This document shows, piece after piece, positions 44,195-52,373 of a stretch of DNA of 64,000 nt. Source of the stretch: DATAZK01 sp965199805. GTDB taxonomy: Bacteria > Actinomycetota > Actinomycetes > Frankiales > Frankiaceae. The stretch covers positions 1,550,001 through 1,614,000 of the forward strand of contig CBDATO010000001.1 of the NCBI GenBank assembly GCA_965199805.1, given 5' to 3'. The notes beneath the pieces were generated by a model. The model did no database searches, was not told the origin of the DNA, and worked only from the letters and a program-made list of their open reading frames with translations. The position numbers and the translations under genes are program-made. The stretch's first letter is position 1; every line of letters starts with the position of its first letter.

Positions 44195-44653
44195 TCAGTC
44201 CACCAGCACGTTCGGCTTGGGCAGCCCGTTGGCCTCGCAGATCGCGTAGTAGTGCGCGAGGGTGCCGGCACCGTCCGACAGCGAGGTGATGTTGCCGGCC
44301 GCGTCGAGGTTGACGTTGACGCCGTACATCTGGAACCAGACGCGCGTGTTGTCCTCGATGCAGGTCAGGGTGTGCACGGAGCCGGCCGGCTCGTACAGGA
44401 ACGACCCCGCGCGGTTGACGTAGTCGTACTCCTTGTACTTCCAGCCGCCGGAGACGGTGTAGCCGAAGACCGGGCCGGTGTGGCGGTGGGTCTCGACCTC
44501 GAAGCCGGCCTGGAAGATGTTCTCGATGATCCAGAGGCCCTCGGCCTCCTTCACCTGCAGGACCTTCAGCATGTTGCCGCCGCCGATGTCGACGAAGGGC
44601 AGGTCATCGGCACCGATGTGGAAGGCCTCGGGCCGAGCGACGGTGGTGGTCAC
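44195..44653 (-). CDS. Cupin protein, dihydroxyacetophenone dioxygenase-like
   Basis: A 152-residue single cupin with ETHRHTGPVFGYTVSGGWKYKEYDYVNRAGSFLYEPAGSVHTL, giving two HxH/E-type metal motifs. Its overall shape resembles the 2,4'-dihydroxyacetophenone dioxygenase/ChrR cupin group, which cleaves C-C bonds with Fe(II). The start is GTG 44653, which has AAGGAGAC upstream. It lies between an SDR gene and the P450; the exact substrate is unknown. Confidence 0.82.
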   Translation of the reverse strand: MTTTVARPEAFHIGADDLPFVDIGGGNMLKVLQVKEAEGLWIIENIFQAGFEVETHRHTGPVFGYTVSGGWKYKEYDYVNRAGSFLYEPAGSVHTLTCIEDNTRVWFQMYGVNVNLDAAGNITSLSDGAGTLAHYYAICEANGLPKPNVLVD

Positions 44654-44747
44654 GATTGTCTCCTTGCTAAGCGGATGAGGCGGTTGTCTGGTACTGCGCC
44701 GACCTCGAGGATCGCACGGCACCCCGGTCGGGCGCCGTCGCACGACA

Positions 44748-45572
44748 TCAGTGGGTGAAGAACCCCCCGTCCGCGATGAGGAGCTCGCCCGTCACGTACG
44801 AGGCGTCGTCACTCGCGAGGAACAGGGCGACGGACGCGATCTCCTCCGGACGGCCGAAGCGCCCCATCGGCACCGCGTCCAGCACCTTCGCGGGACGCTC
44901 CGGGTCGGCGTAGATGATCTTGGTCATGTTGGTGTCGATGTAGCCCGGGCCGATCGCGTTGACCCGGATGCCCTTGGGCGCGAGGGTCATGGCCGCCATC
45001 TTGGTGACCATCCAGACGCCGGCCTTGGACACCCCGTACGCGAGCGACCCGACCTCCGGCGCCAGCGCGGCGATCGAGGCGACGGTGATGATCGACCCGC
45101 CGCCGGACTGCGTCGCCATCTGCCGGCCGGCGGCCTGGACGGCGAGCAGCGTGCCGGTGAGGTTGACGTCGATCACCGGCTGCCACGACTCGACCGGCAG
45201 GTGCAGGAAGGCCGTACCCGCGTCGACCGAGGCCCCGCCGGCGAGGATCTCGCGGTCGCGCGAGGAGTCACCGCTGGTGTAGCCGGCGAAGGAGATGCCG
45301 GCGGCGGTCAGGGCGATGTCGAGGCTCCCGTACGCACTCACCGCGGCGGCGACAGCGGCCTCGTTGTCGGCCGGCGAGGCGGCGTCGAGGTGTACGAACG
45401 TGGCCTCGGCACCCTGCTCGCGCAGCGCGGCGGCCGCCGCCTCCCCGGGCTCGTCGAGCAGATCGGCGATGACGACCTTCGCGCCCTCGGCGACGAAACG
45501 CTCGGCGCACGCCAGACCGATGCCGTTGGCCCCGCCCGTCACGAGCGCGACCTTCGCTTCCAAGCGCGCCAT
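44748..45572 (-). CDS. SDR family oxidoreductase
   Basis: A 274-residue classical SDR. It has TGGANGIG near residue 12, the NAG-type position replaced by TAAG, and a catalytic Ser region (TVASIAAL). YGVSK is near 170, and the C-terminal DDASYVTGELLIADGGFFTH is typical. The ATG at 45572 gives the family-like start ARLEAKVALVTGG. It is divergent from an IclR gene across a palindrome-rich gap and probably heads the SDR-cupin-P450 run. Confidence 0.92.
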   Translation of the reverse strand: MARLEAKVALVTGGANGIGLACAERFVAEGAKVVIADLLDEPGEAAAAALREQGAEATFVHLDAASPADNEAAVAAAVSAYGSLDIALTAAGISFAGYTSGDSSRDREILAGGASVDAGTAFLHLPVESWQPVIDVNLTGTLLAVQAAGRQMATQSGGGSIITVASIAALAPEVGSLAYGVSKAGVWMVTKMAAMTLAPKGIRVNAIGPGYIDTNMTKIIYADPERPAKVLDAVPMGRFGRPEEIASVALFLASDDASYVTGELLIADGGFFTH

Positions 45573-45598
45573 GGGTGGGATCGCCCGCCTTCTGTAAC

Positions 45599-45626
45599 GC
45601 AACTCATGTATCACTATGTGAGTTGC
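45599..45626. promoter_or_regulatory. Inverted repeat upstream of the SDR gene (putative IclR site)
   Basis: GCAACTCA, 12 bases, TGAGTTGC: perfect 8-bp arms, starting 27 bases from the SDR start codon in the divergent SDR-iclR gap. It is placed to control the SDR-cupin-P450 run. Confidence 0.5.
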
Positions 45627-45649
45627 TGGATCACTCTCCGATACGGTAC

Positions 45650-45665
45650 TGAGACCGCGGTCTCA
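45650..45665. promoter_or_regulatory. Perfect 16-bp palindrome upstream of iclR (putative operator)
   Basis: TGAGACCGCGGTCTCA is a perfect palindrome, 33 bases before the IclR start, of the size bound by IclR dimers. It is a likely autoregulatory site; binding is inferred. Confidence 0.55.
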
Positions 45666-45698
45666 CGGTCAACGGCTCGCGCGCAGAAAGGCGAACTC

Positions 45699-46400
45699 AT
45701 GGCGGTGGCGCGGCTGTCGACGGTCGAGAAGGCGCTGCGCGTCCTCACCGCCGTCGCCGAGCAGCAGCCGATCAGCGGCAGCGCCCTCGCCCGCGAGCTC
45801 GAGCTGGACAAGAACGCCGTCCAGCGCATCCTCATCACCCTCGGCCACGGCGGCTGGCTGCAGCAGGACCGTCGCGCCGGCGGCTGGCGGCTCGGGCCGC
45901 AGTCCATCGTCGTCGGCGGCCGATACGCCGGTGCCCTGCGCGAGCGTGCCCACCCCGTGCTGCGCGACCTGGCCGTCGACAGCGGCGAGACCGTCACGCT
46001 CTGGGCGGTGGAGAACGACACGTTCACCGTGGTCGACGCCGTGGAGAGCACCCAGACCGTGCGCGGCGCCCTGCCCATCGGCTACTCCGCCGACGTGACC
46101 GAGGGCGGCGACTTCCTGGCCTTCTACGACCGCACGTCGCGCAACCGGCTGCGCAACGACCGCGGGCTGCCCGAGCTGAGTGCCGAGCAGGTCGAGACCA
46201 CCCGGGCCCGGGGCTATTACGTGATCGACACCAGCTTCACCGGCACGATCGCGGTCGGGGCGCCGGTGTGGGACGGCAAACCGGGCCCGGCCGCGGCACT
46301 GCTGCTGGTCGCGCCGGCCGATCGGATGTCCGGTGCGGCGCTCGACGCGGCCGGTCAGCGGGTACGCGAGGCCGCCCGCGGGCTGTCGTCCGGCGGCTGA
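45699..46400 (+). CDS. IclR family transcriptional regulator
   Basis: A 233-residue regulator. Its N-terminal winged helix (STVEKALRVLTAVAEQQPISGSALARELELDKNAVQRILITLGHGGWLQQD) and C-terminal effector domain (ERAHPVLRDLAVDSGETVTLWAVEND) are typical. GAAAGG precedes the ATG. It is divergent from the SDR-cupin-P450 genes with two palindromes between, so it likely controls that catabolic run in response to an aromatic or similar small acid. Confidence 0.92.
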   Translation: MAVARLSTVEKALRVLTAVAEQQPISGSALARELELDKNAVQRILITLGHGGWLQQDRRAGGWRLGPQSIVVGGRYAGALRERAHPVLRDLAVDSGETVTLWAVENDTFTVVDAVESTQTVRGALPIGYSADVTEGGDFLAFYDRTSRNRLRNDRGLPELSAEQVETTRARGYYVIDTSFTGTIAVGAPVWDGKPGPAAALLLVAPADRMSGAALDAAGQRVREAARGLSSGG

Positions 46401-47399
46401 CTACAGCTCGGCGAGCAGCACCGACGGGTGCACGCTCCCGGCCGCACGCTGATCGCGGGCCATCGCCTTCGCCTCCCGCTGCAGGAGGTCGTTGACCGGG
46501 GTCGCCACGTCGTGCAGCCGGCCCAGCAGGCCGATCTCGCCGTTGAGGAAGTCGGCCTCGATGCTGCCGCTGCCCTTGGTGACGCTCTGCCAGGACGACC
46601 CGCCGCCCCGGGCGGCGCCCTCCACCTCGCCGATCTGCACCTGGTCGCGCCGGTACGCCTTCCACTCCTCGTCGTCGACCACGTCGATGCCCGCGGCGGC
46701 CAGCACGGCCCGGCCCTCCGCCGTCGACCGCTTCGCCAGGTCGCGGACCAGCTCCTCGGCGGCGGGATCCAGGTCGTGCCCGGTGAGCGCCTCGAGCGCG
46801 TTGCCGAGGTTGCGGAGCAGCTTCGCGTACTTCCAGCGCATCACCTCGGCGCGGGCGACGGACAGGAAGCCCGCGGCCGAGAGATCCATCGCCACCTGCT
46901 CGGCGACCGCGTCGACACCGGACGGGTAGCGGCCCACGTCGAGCATGCCGGGATGCGGAGTGCCGGACGCGTCGACCCGGCCGGGCTGCAGGTGGGTGGC
47001 AGGCAGCATGACGCACACGCCGTACACCCGGCGGAAGCGGCGCAGCGCCAGCCGCTCGTTCTCCACCCCGTTCTGCGCACACACGACCGGCACCAGCTCC
47101 GCCGCCGTGCCCGCACCGACCGGACGGGCGGCGAGCTCGACGAGCAGCGCCTCGGTGTCCTGCGTCTTGGTGGTGAGGATCAGCACGTCGTCGGGCTGCA
47201 GCTGCAGCTCGTCGACGGACGTGACCACGTCGACCGCGAGCTGCACCGTCGCGTCCGGACGCGCCAGCGTGAGCCCGTCGGCCCGCATGACGCGGGCGTG
47301 CTCGCCGCGGGCGAGCAGCGTGGTGGGGATCCCGGCCTGGACGAGCAGGCCGCCGATGGTGCCGCCGACCGCGCCGGCTCCGACGATGACGTAACGCAC
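46401..47399 (-). CDS. Ketopantoate reductase-like (PanE/ApbA) NADP-dependent dehydrogenase
   Basis: A 332-residue protein with the N-terminal cofactor motif VIVGAGAVGGTIGGLL, TKTQDTEALL and VCAQNGVENE typical of the ApbA family. A C-terminal helix bundle contains the catalytic-type lysine MRWKYAKLLRNLGNAL and the late SSWQSV. Similar enzymes reduce 2-oxo acids; many are not true pantoate enzymes. It starts at GTG, 37 bases from a divergent SDR. Panthenate synthesis is one option; a catabolic keto-acid reductase is likelier here. Confidence 0.88.
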   Translation of the reverse strand: MRYVIVGAGAVGGTIGGLLVQAGIPTTLLARGEHARVMRADGLTLARPDATVQLAVDVVTSVDELQLQPDDVLILTTKTQDTEALLVELAARPVGAGTAAELVPVVCAQNGVENERLALRRFRRVYGVCVMLPATHLQPGRVDASGTPHPGMLDVGRYPSGVDAVAEQVAMDLSAAGFLSVARAEVMRWKYAKLLRNLGNALEALTGHDLDPAAEELVRDLAKRSTAEGRAVLAAAGIDVVDDEEWKAYRRDQVQIGEVEGAARGGGSSWQSVTKGSGSIEADFLNGEIGLLGRLHDVATPVNDLLQREAKAMARDQRAAGSVHPSVLLAEL

Positions 47400-47436
47400 C
47401 CCTCCAGGGTGCCTGGCCGGACGATAGGTTGCCGCC

Positions 47437-48312
47437 GTGACGCAATCGGCCGCTCCCGTGCTGGATCTGTCCGGCCGCACGGTGGTGATCGCCGGAGCGG
47501 GCGGCGGCGGCATCGGGACGGCGGTCAGCGGGCTGCTCGCCCGGGCCGGCGCCACGGTGGCGGGCCTGGACAACCGGGCCGATGCGCTCGACGACTTCCG
47601 CGAGGCCGTCGCCGGCACCGGGCGTGAGCACCTCGCGCTGCTCACCGACCTGCGGGATCCGGCCGCCGTCGAGGCCGCCGTGGCAGCGGCGGCCGGCGTC
47701 GCGGACGCCCCGCTGCACGGCCTGGTGCACATAGCCGGAGGCATGGCACCCGCGCAGTGGGCGGACCTCATGGACCTGGAGCCGGCGGTCTTCGACGAGG
47801 TCCTGGAGCTGAACCTGCGCACGATGGTGCTCACCTCGGCCGCGGTCGGCCGCCGGCTGCGTGACCAGGGCCGCGGGGGCAGCATCGTCGCGCTGGCGAC
47901 CGTCGCCGGGTCGAGCGCGCTGCCGTTCGGAGCCCCGTACGCGGCGGCCAAGGCGGCCCTGATGTCGGTCGTCCGTACGGCCGCGCTGGAGTGGGGCCGC
48001 CACGACATCCGGGTCAACACGGTGGCGCCGGGCACCATCCGCACCCCCAAGGCCCTGCGCAACAACCCGAACCCGCCTCCCGACACCCCCGCCGAGGCTG
48101 CTGCCGTCCCGCTCGGCCGCCGAGGCACCGCCGACGACGTCGCCGGCGCCGTCCTCTTCCTGCTGTCGGACCTCGCCGGCTGGATCACCGGGCAGGTGCT
48201 GACGGTCGACGGCGGCTCGTCGGCCCGGCCCTCGTTCCTCGGCGACGACAACCTGCCGGTCTTCGTCCGCGACGACGCGTTACGCGCCCGACTCACCGGT
48301 GAGGGCACGTGA
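47437..48312 (+). CDS. SDR family oxidoreductase
   Basis: A 291-residue SDR with cofactor motif GAGGGGIGTA, an IAGG segment, and active site ATVAGSSALPFGAPYAAAKAAL (Tyr-x-x-x-Lys) followed by VAPGTIRTP. The glycine motif has an inserted Gly compared with TGxxxGIG. Its GTG stop-start overlap (GTGA) with the next gene shows coupling to a degenerate SDR and then a third SDR. Confidence 0.9.
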   Translation: MTQSAAPVLDLSGRTVVIAGAGGGGIGTAVSGLLARAGATVAGLDNRADALDDFREAVAGTGREHLALLTDLRDPAAVEAAVAAAAGVADAPLHGLVHIAGGMAPAQWADLMDLEPAVFDEVLELNLRTMVLTSAAVGRRLRDQGRGGSIVALATVAGSSALPFGAPYAAAKAALMSVVRTAALEWGRHDIRVNTVAPGTIRTPKALRNNPNPPPDTPAEAAAVPLGRRGTADDVAGAVLFLLSDLAGWITGQVLTVDGGSSARPSFLGDDNLPVFVRDDALRARLTGEGT

Positions 48313-48938
48313 GCGGTGTCGCCGTGGTCGGTCATCCGGGTGGGCCCGCCGACCTCCTGGCGCCGGCACTGAGTGGACTCGGGCTCGAGGTGCGTACGTA
48401 CGCGACCGCCTCCCGGGCTGCGCTGGTGGAGCAGTTGCGCGGCGGCGTACCGGAGCTGGTGGTGTGGGCTCCGGCCGCGCCCGGCGAGCGGTGCGCGCTG
48501 ACCGAGCTGACCCCGGCGGAGTGGGACGCGCTGGCCGCGCAGCCGCTGCGGGAGGCCGTCGCCTGCTTCCAGGCCGCGCTCGACGTGCTCGAGACGGGAG
48601 CATTGGTCGCGGTGCTGCCGACCAACGCCCTGAACGGCGCCGCCGGGCTCACCGGATGGGCCACCGCCGCCGAGGGGCTGCGCTCGTTGGTCAAGGTGAC
48701 GGCCCGGGAGCTGGCCCCGCGCGGCATCACCGTCAATGCCGTGGCGGCCCCCGCGCAGACGCTGGCCCGCACCCCGGAGTCGCTGAACCGGCCCGGCCTG
48801 CCGCCCGCGCGGCTCGCGGTGTCGACCGATCCGTTCACCGACATCGCCGGCGTCGTGGCGGCGCTGGGCACCCCGGCGTGGCGCGCCGTCACCGGCGCGA
48901 CCATCGCGGTCGACGGCGGCGTCTGGATGCCGGCGTGA
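48309..48938 (+). CDS. Degenerate SDR-fold protein without catalytic residues
   Basis: A 209-residue protein that aligns with the C-terminal part of SDRs: LVKVTARELAPRGITVNAVAAPAQT and the ending VTGATIAVDGGVWMPA. The cofactor TGxxxGxG is absent, and the YxxxK site reads W117-ATA-A121 instead. It is therefore unlikely to be an oxidoreductase and may serve as a partner of the flanking SDRs, each overlapping it by 4 bases. Decay is possible, but the frame and codon bias are intact. Confidence 0.8.
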   Translation: MSGVAVVGHPGGPADLLAPALSGLGLEVRTYATASRAALVEQLRGGVPELVVWAPAAPGERCALTELTPAEWDALAAQPLREAVACFQAALDVLETGALVAVLPTNALNGAAGLTGWATAAEGLRSLVKVTARELAPRGITVNAVAAPAQTLARTPESLNRPGLPPARLAVSTDPFTDIAGVVAALGTPAWRAVTGATIAVDGGVWMPA

Positions 48939-49699
48939 GCGGCGACCTCACCGGGCGAGTCGTCCTCGTGACGGGCGCCGGCGCGGGCATCGGCCGGGCC
49001 GTCTGCCTGGAGGCCGCCCGGCAGGGTGCCCACGTCGTCGTCACCGCTCTCGGCGGCAACGGTGCCGTGACGGCCGAGCTGATCACGGCGGCGGGCGGCA
49101 GCGCCCTGTCGCTCACCGCCGACGTGACCAGGCTCGACGACGTCACGGCCGCCGTCGAGGCCGCTGTCAGCCGTTTCGGCCGGCTGGACGGGCTCGTGCA
49201 CAACGCCACCAGCCGGCACTCCAGCGTGGTCGGGCCGCTCGCCGAGCTCACCCCCGCCGTCTTCGACGACCATCTCGCCGTGTCGGTCACCGGCGCCTAC
49301 ACCTGCGCGACGGCGGCGCTGCCCGAGCTGCGGCGCACCCACGGCCGCCTGGTGCTGATGACCTCGCCCGCCGCGATGGAGGGCAGCTTCACGCTCCCCG
49401 CGTACGGCGTCGTGAAGGGCGCCCTGCGCGGCCTCGCGAAGAGCCTCGCGCTCGAGGAGGGCCCGAACGGCGTGAACGTCACGGTCGTCTCCCCGCTGGC
49501 GGTCACCCCGGCGATGGCGAAGGCGTACGCGTCGAACCCCGAGCTGGAGGCCCGGCTGCAGCAGCTGGTGCCGCTCGGGCGGGTGGGCGACCCGCTGCTC
49601 GACATCGCCCCCGTCGTGGCGTTCCTGCTCGGCGACGCGGCGCGCTACGTCACCGGGCAGACGGTGGTCGTCGACGGCGGGAGGTTCACCGGACTGTGA
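48935..49699 (+). CDS. SDR family oxidoreductase
   Basis: A 254-residue SDR beginning at GTG. It has TGAGAGIG near residue 13, an HNATS segment, the catalytic YGVVK near 155 and a VTGQTVVVDGG ending. It is third of three consecutive SDR-type genes overlapping by 4 bases and overlaps the following LLM gene. The set looks like one pathway acting on a hydroxy or keto acyl compound. Confidence 0.9.
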   Translation: MSGDLTGRVVLVTGAGAGIGRAVCLEAARQGAHVVVTALGGNGAVTAELITAAGGSALSLTADVTRLDDVTAAVEAAVSRFGRLDGLVHNATSRHSSVVGPLAELTPAVFDDHLAVSVTGAYTCATAALPELRRTHGRLVLMTSPAAMEGSFTLPAYGVVKGALRGLAKSLALEEGPNGVNVTVVSPLAVTPAMAKAYASNPELEARLQQLVPLGRVGDPLLDIAPVVAFLLGDAARYVTGQTVVVDGGRFTGL

Positions 49700-50673
49700 G
49701 TACATCGTGGACAGCACCCCTGGGGGTGGGGTCGGTGTCGCTGCGGCTCTATCCCCATTCCGTCGCGCAGGTCGGCGACGCCGCCGGCATCGTCGAGGAG
49801 CTGCGTACGCAGGCCGCCCTCGGCCGGGCGGCCGGCTTCGACGGCGTCATGACGAGCGAGCATCACGCGGGCTTCGCCGGCTACCTGCCGAACCCGCTGC
49901 AGACCGCGGGCTTCCTGCTCGACGCCATGGACGGCGGCTGGGCTGCCGCGTGTCCCCTGCTGCTGCCGCTGCGCCCGGCGGCGCTGGTGATCGAGGAGAC
50001 GGCGTGGCTCGCCGCCCGCTTCCCCGGCCGGGTCGGGCTCGGGGTGGCGACCGGCTCGCTGCAGTCCGACTTCGACATCCTGGGGACGACCAAGGACGAC
50101 CTCGTCGCGCGCTTCGCCGCCGGGCTGACCCGGGTCGCCGATGCCCTTTCGGGTCGCGACGCCGGTGACCTCGCGGGTGACCCGGCGGTCGACGGGTGCC
50201 TCGCAGCCCCGGTGCCGCTGGTCAGCGCCGCGATGAGCCCGGCCGCCGTACGCCGGGCCGCAGCGGCCGGAGCCGGGCTGCTCTTCGACTCGCTCTCGAC
50301 CGTCGAACGCTGCCGCACGCTCACCGACGCCTACCGGGAGGCGGGCGGCACCGCCGCGTCGATCCTGGTGCGCCGGGTGTGGATCGGCCCGCCGCCGACC
50401 AGCCGGCAGGAGCAGCAGGTCGACGTCTACCGCGGTTACGCGGCAGCGGCCGCCCAGACCCACTGGGCCGACGACGCGGTGCTCTCCGGCGCCGACCCCG
50501 ACGAGCTGGCCCGGCGGGTGGCCGACACGGTGCAGGCCGCAGGGTGCGATGCACTCAACATCCGGCTGCACGTGCCGGGCATCACCCCGGATGAGGTACG
50601 CGACCAGCTGCGGGCGCTGGCCGCGGTCGTCCCCACCGTGCGGGAGCTGCTCAGCGCCAGACGGCCAGGCTGA
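49696..50673 (+). CDS. LLM class flavin/F420-dependent oxidoreductase
   Basis: A 325-residue luciferase-like barrel. Blocks are AAGFDGVMTSEHHAGFAGYLPNPLQTAGFLL, CPLLLPLRPAALVIEETAWLAARFPGRVGLGVATGS and AMSPAAVRRAAAAGAGLLFDS. Its GTG overlaps the stop of the third SDR. The 3' end overlaps the converging hemolysin III gene by 23 bases. It is the fourth such enzyme in the window, again next to an SDR. Confidence 0.88.
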   Translation: MSTSWTAPLGVGSVSLRLYPHSVAQVGDAAGIVEELRTQAALGRAAGFDGVMTSEHHAGFAGYLPNPLQTAGFLLDAMDGGWAAACPLLLPLRPAALVIEETAWLAARFPGRVGLGVATGSLQSDFDILGTTKDDLVARFAAGLTRVADALSGRDAGDLAGDPAVDGCLAAPVPLVSAAMSPAAVRRAAAAGAGLLFDSLSTVERCRTLTDAYREAGGTAASILVRRVWIGPPPTSRQEQQVDVYRGYAAAAAQTHWADDAVLSGADPDELARRVADTVQAAGCDALNIRLHVPGITPDEVRDQLRALAAVVPTVRELLSARRPG

Positions 50674-51307
50674 TCGCGACGTACATCATCACGCCGGCCA
50701 GGATGGTCGCGAGGTGGAAGACCTCGTGGTATCCGAAGGTCTTGGGCCACGGGTCGGGGCGGCGCAGCGCGTACACCAGCGCCCCGAGGCTGTAGATCAG
50801 GCCGCCGCCGGCGACCAGCACCAGGGTGGCCACCCCGCCCGCGTGCAGCAGGTCGGGGATGATGAACAGCGCGATCCAGCCGACCAGCAGGTACGGCGCG
50901 ATGACCACCCACCGCGGCGCCGAGATCCACAGCATGCGCAGCGCGATGCCGCCGAGCGCCCCTCCCCAGGCCGCGCACAGCACGACCGTCGAGGTCGTGC
51001 CCTTCAGCAGCAGCAGCGCGAACGGCGTGTAGGTGCCGGCGATCAGCACCAGGATCATCGAGTGGTCGAGCCGCTTCATCACCGATCGGGCGGTCGGCTG
51101 CCAGTTGACCCGGTGGTACAGCGCACTGGTGCCGTAGAGCGCGCAGGCCGCGAGGGCGTACACGATCGCGGCGATGCGGGCCCGGTCGCTGCCGGCGCCC
51201 GCGACAAGCACGCCGCCGGCCACGAGGAACGCGACGGCGGCCCACTGGTGCAGATGGCCGCGCAACCGCGGCTTGACGACCGCCGCAGCCGGCGAGATCG
51301 AGGTCAC
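50651..51307 (-). CDS. Hemolysin III / PAQR family membrane protein
   Basis: A 218-residue seven-helix membrane protein. The conserved histidine/aspartate sites are SALYHRVNW near residue 60, MKRLDHSMILVLIAGTYTPF near 80 and the C-terminal FGYHEVFHLATILAG. These form the metal site of the PAQR/TrhA family, linked to membrane-fluidity homeostasis. It lies 31 bases downstream of an acyl-ACP desaturase gene on the same strand, which fits that role. Confidence 0.93.
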   Translation of the reverse strand: MTSISPAAAVVKPRLRGHLHQWAAVAFLVAGGVLVAGAGSDRARIAAIVYALAACALYGTSALYHRVNWQPTARSVMKRLDHSMILVLIAGTYTPFALLLLKGTTSTVVLCAAWGGALGGIALRMLWISAPRWVVIAPYLLVGWIALFIIPDLLHAGGVATLVLVAGGGLIYSLGALVYALRRPDPWPKTFGYHEVFHLATILAGVMMYVAISLAVWR

Positions 51308-51338
51308 GAGGACGGGATGCCCGGAACGGCGGCCCGGC

Positions 51339-52283
51339 TCACGCGTTCTGCGCCTGCCGCTCGGCGCTTGCGGCGCGCCGGTTCTCGTAGCTGGTCGCCA
51401 TGGAGTCGAGGGCGGTGAGGAAGTCGCGCATGCCGTCCCGGGCCTGCTCGGCCTCGGCGTCGAGGCCCTCGAGCTCGAAGACGCCCCACTTGCGCAGCAG
51501 CGGCCAGATCACCTCGTCGTGGTGGATCCGCAGGTCGTAGATGCCGGCCTTGGCGATGAGCTTGGCCTTGGCGTCGAAGTCACGGATCCCGGTGCCCGGC
51601 ATCGCGAAGCCGAGGACCTCCTTGACGATCGACTGCATGGCCGCCGACGGCGAGAGCTCGAGCGCCGCCGCCATCAGGTCGCGGTAGAAGATCATGTGCA
51701 GGTTCTCGTCGGCCGCCACCCGGGCGAGCAGGCGCTCGGCGGTCGGGTCGTCGGTGTACGTGCCGGTGTTGCGGTGGGCGATGCGGGTGGCGAGCTCCTG
51801 GAAGCTCACGTACGCGATGATGTCGAGCTGGCTCTTCGGCCCGGTGGACTGGTCGCTGCTGTAGCCGGTCTCCATCTGGTGCATCCGGCTGCGCTCCAGC
51901 TCGACCGGGTCCAGGGCGCGGGTCACCAGCAGGTAGTCGCGCATGCAGAGCCCGTGCCGGCCCTCCTCGGCGGTCCAGCGGTGCACCCAGGTGCCCCAGG
52001 CGCCGTCACGACCGAACGCGGCGGCGATCTCGCGGTGGTAGCTCGGCAGGTTGTCCTCGGTCAGCAGGTTGACCTCGAACGCGACCTGGGCGACCTCCGA
52101 CAGCTTCGACTGGCCCGGCTCCCACGGCAGCTCCGTGAAGTCGCGCGCCTCGCCCCACGGCACGTACTCGTGCGGCATCCACTCCTTGGCGAGCCGCAGA
52201 TGGCGCTCGAGCCCCGCTTCGGCGACGGGCTCGAGCTCGCGCAGCAGGTCGAGGTCGGACAGCGGAGCGGTAGCGACGGCCAT
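51339..52283 (-). CDS. Acyl-ACP desaturase (ferritin-like di-iron, DesA-type)
   Basis: A 314-residue soluble desaturase. The two carboxylate di-iron motifs are EEGRH near residue 108 and DENLH near 192, with an earlier Glu in FEVNLLTEDNLPSYH. It inserts a double bond into acyl-ACP with O2 and reduced ferredoxin. A 17-bp palindrome lies 68 bases upstream of the start. It follows the propeller lipoprotein gene by 90 bases. Confidence 0.93.
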   Translation of the reverse strand: MAVATAPLSDLDLLRELEPVAEAGLERHLRLAKEWMPHEYVPWGEARDFTELPWEPGQSKLSEVAQVAFEVNLLTEDNLPSYHREIAAAFGRDGAWGTWVHRWTAEEGRHGLCMRDYLLVTRALDPVELERSRMHQMETGYSSDQSTGPKSQLDIIAYVSFQELATRIAHRNTGTYTDDPTAERLLARVAADENLHMIFYRDLMAAALELSPSAAMQSIVKEVLGFAMPGTGIRDFDAKAKLIAKAGIYDLRIHHDEVIWPLLRKWGVFELEGLDAEAEQARDGMRDFLTALDSMATSYENRRAASAERQAQNA

Positions 52284-52350
52284 TCACCGATGGTGCAGGA
52301 CAAGGCGGGCCGGGCGCTACCCCCGGTCAGGGCAGACCCGGGTCAATTTC

Positions 52351-52367
52351 TTGTCCCCGGGGGACAA
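52351..52367. promoter_or_regulatory. Palindrome between the propeller lipoprotein and desaturase genes
   Basis: TTGTCCCC-G-GGGGACAA, perfect 8-bp arms around one base, 68 bases upstream of the desaturase start. There is no T-run on either side, so an operator for the desaturase gene is favoured over a terminator. Confidence 0.45.
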
Positions 52368-52373
52368 AGAACC

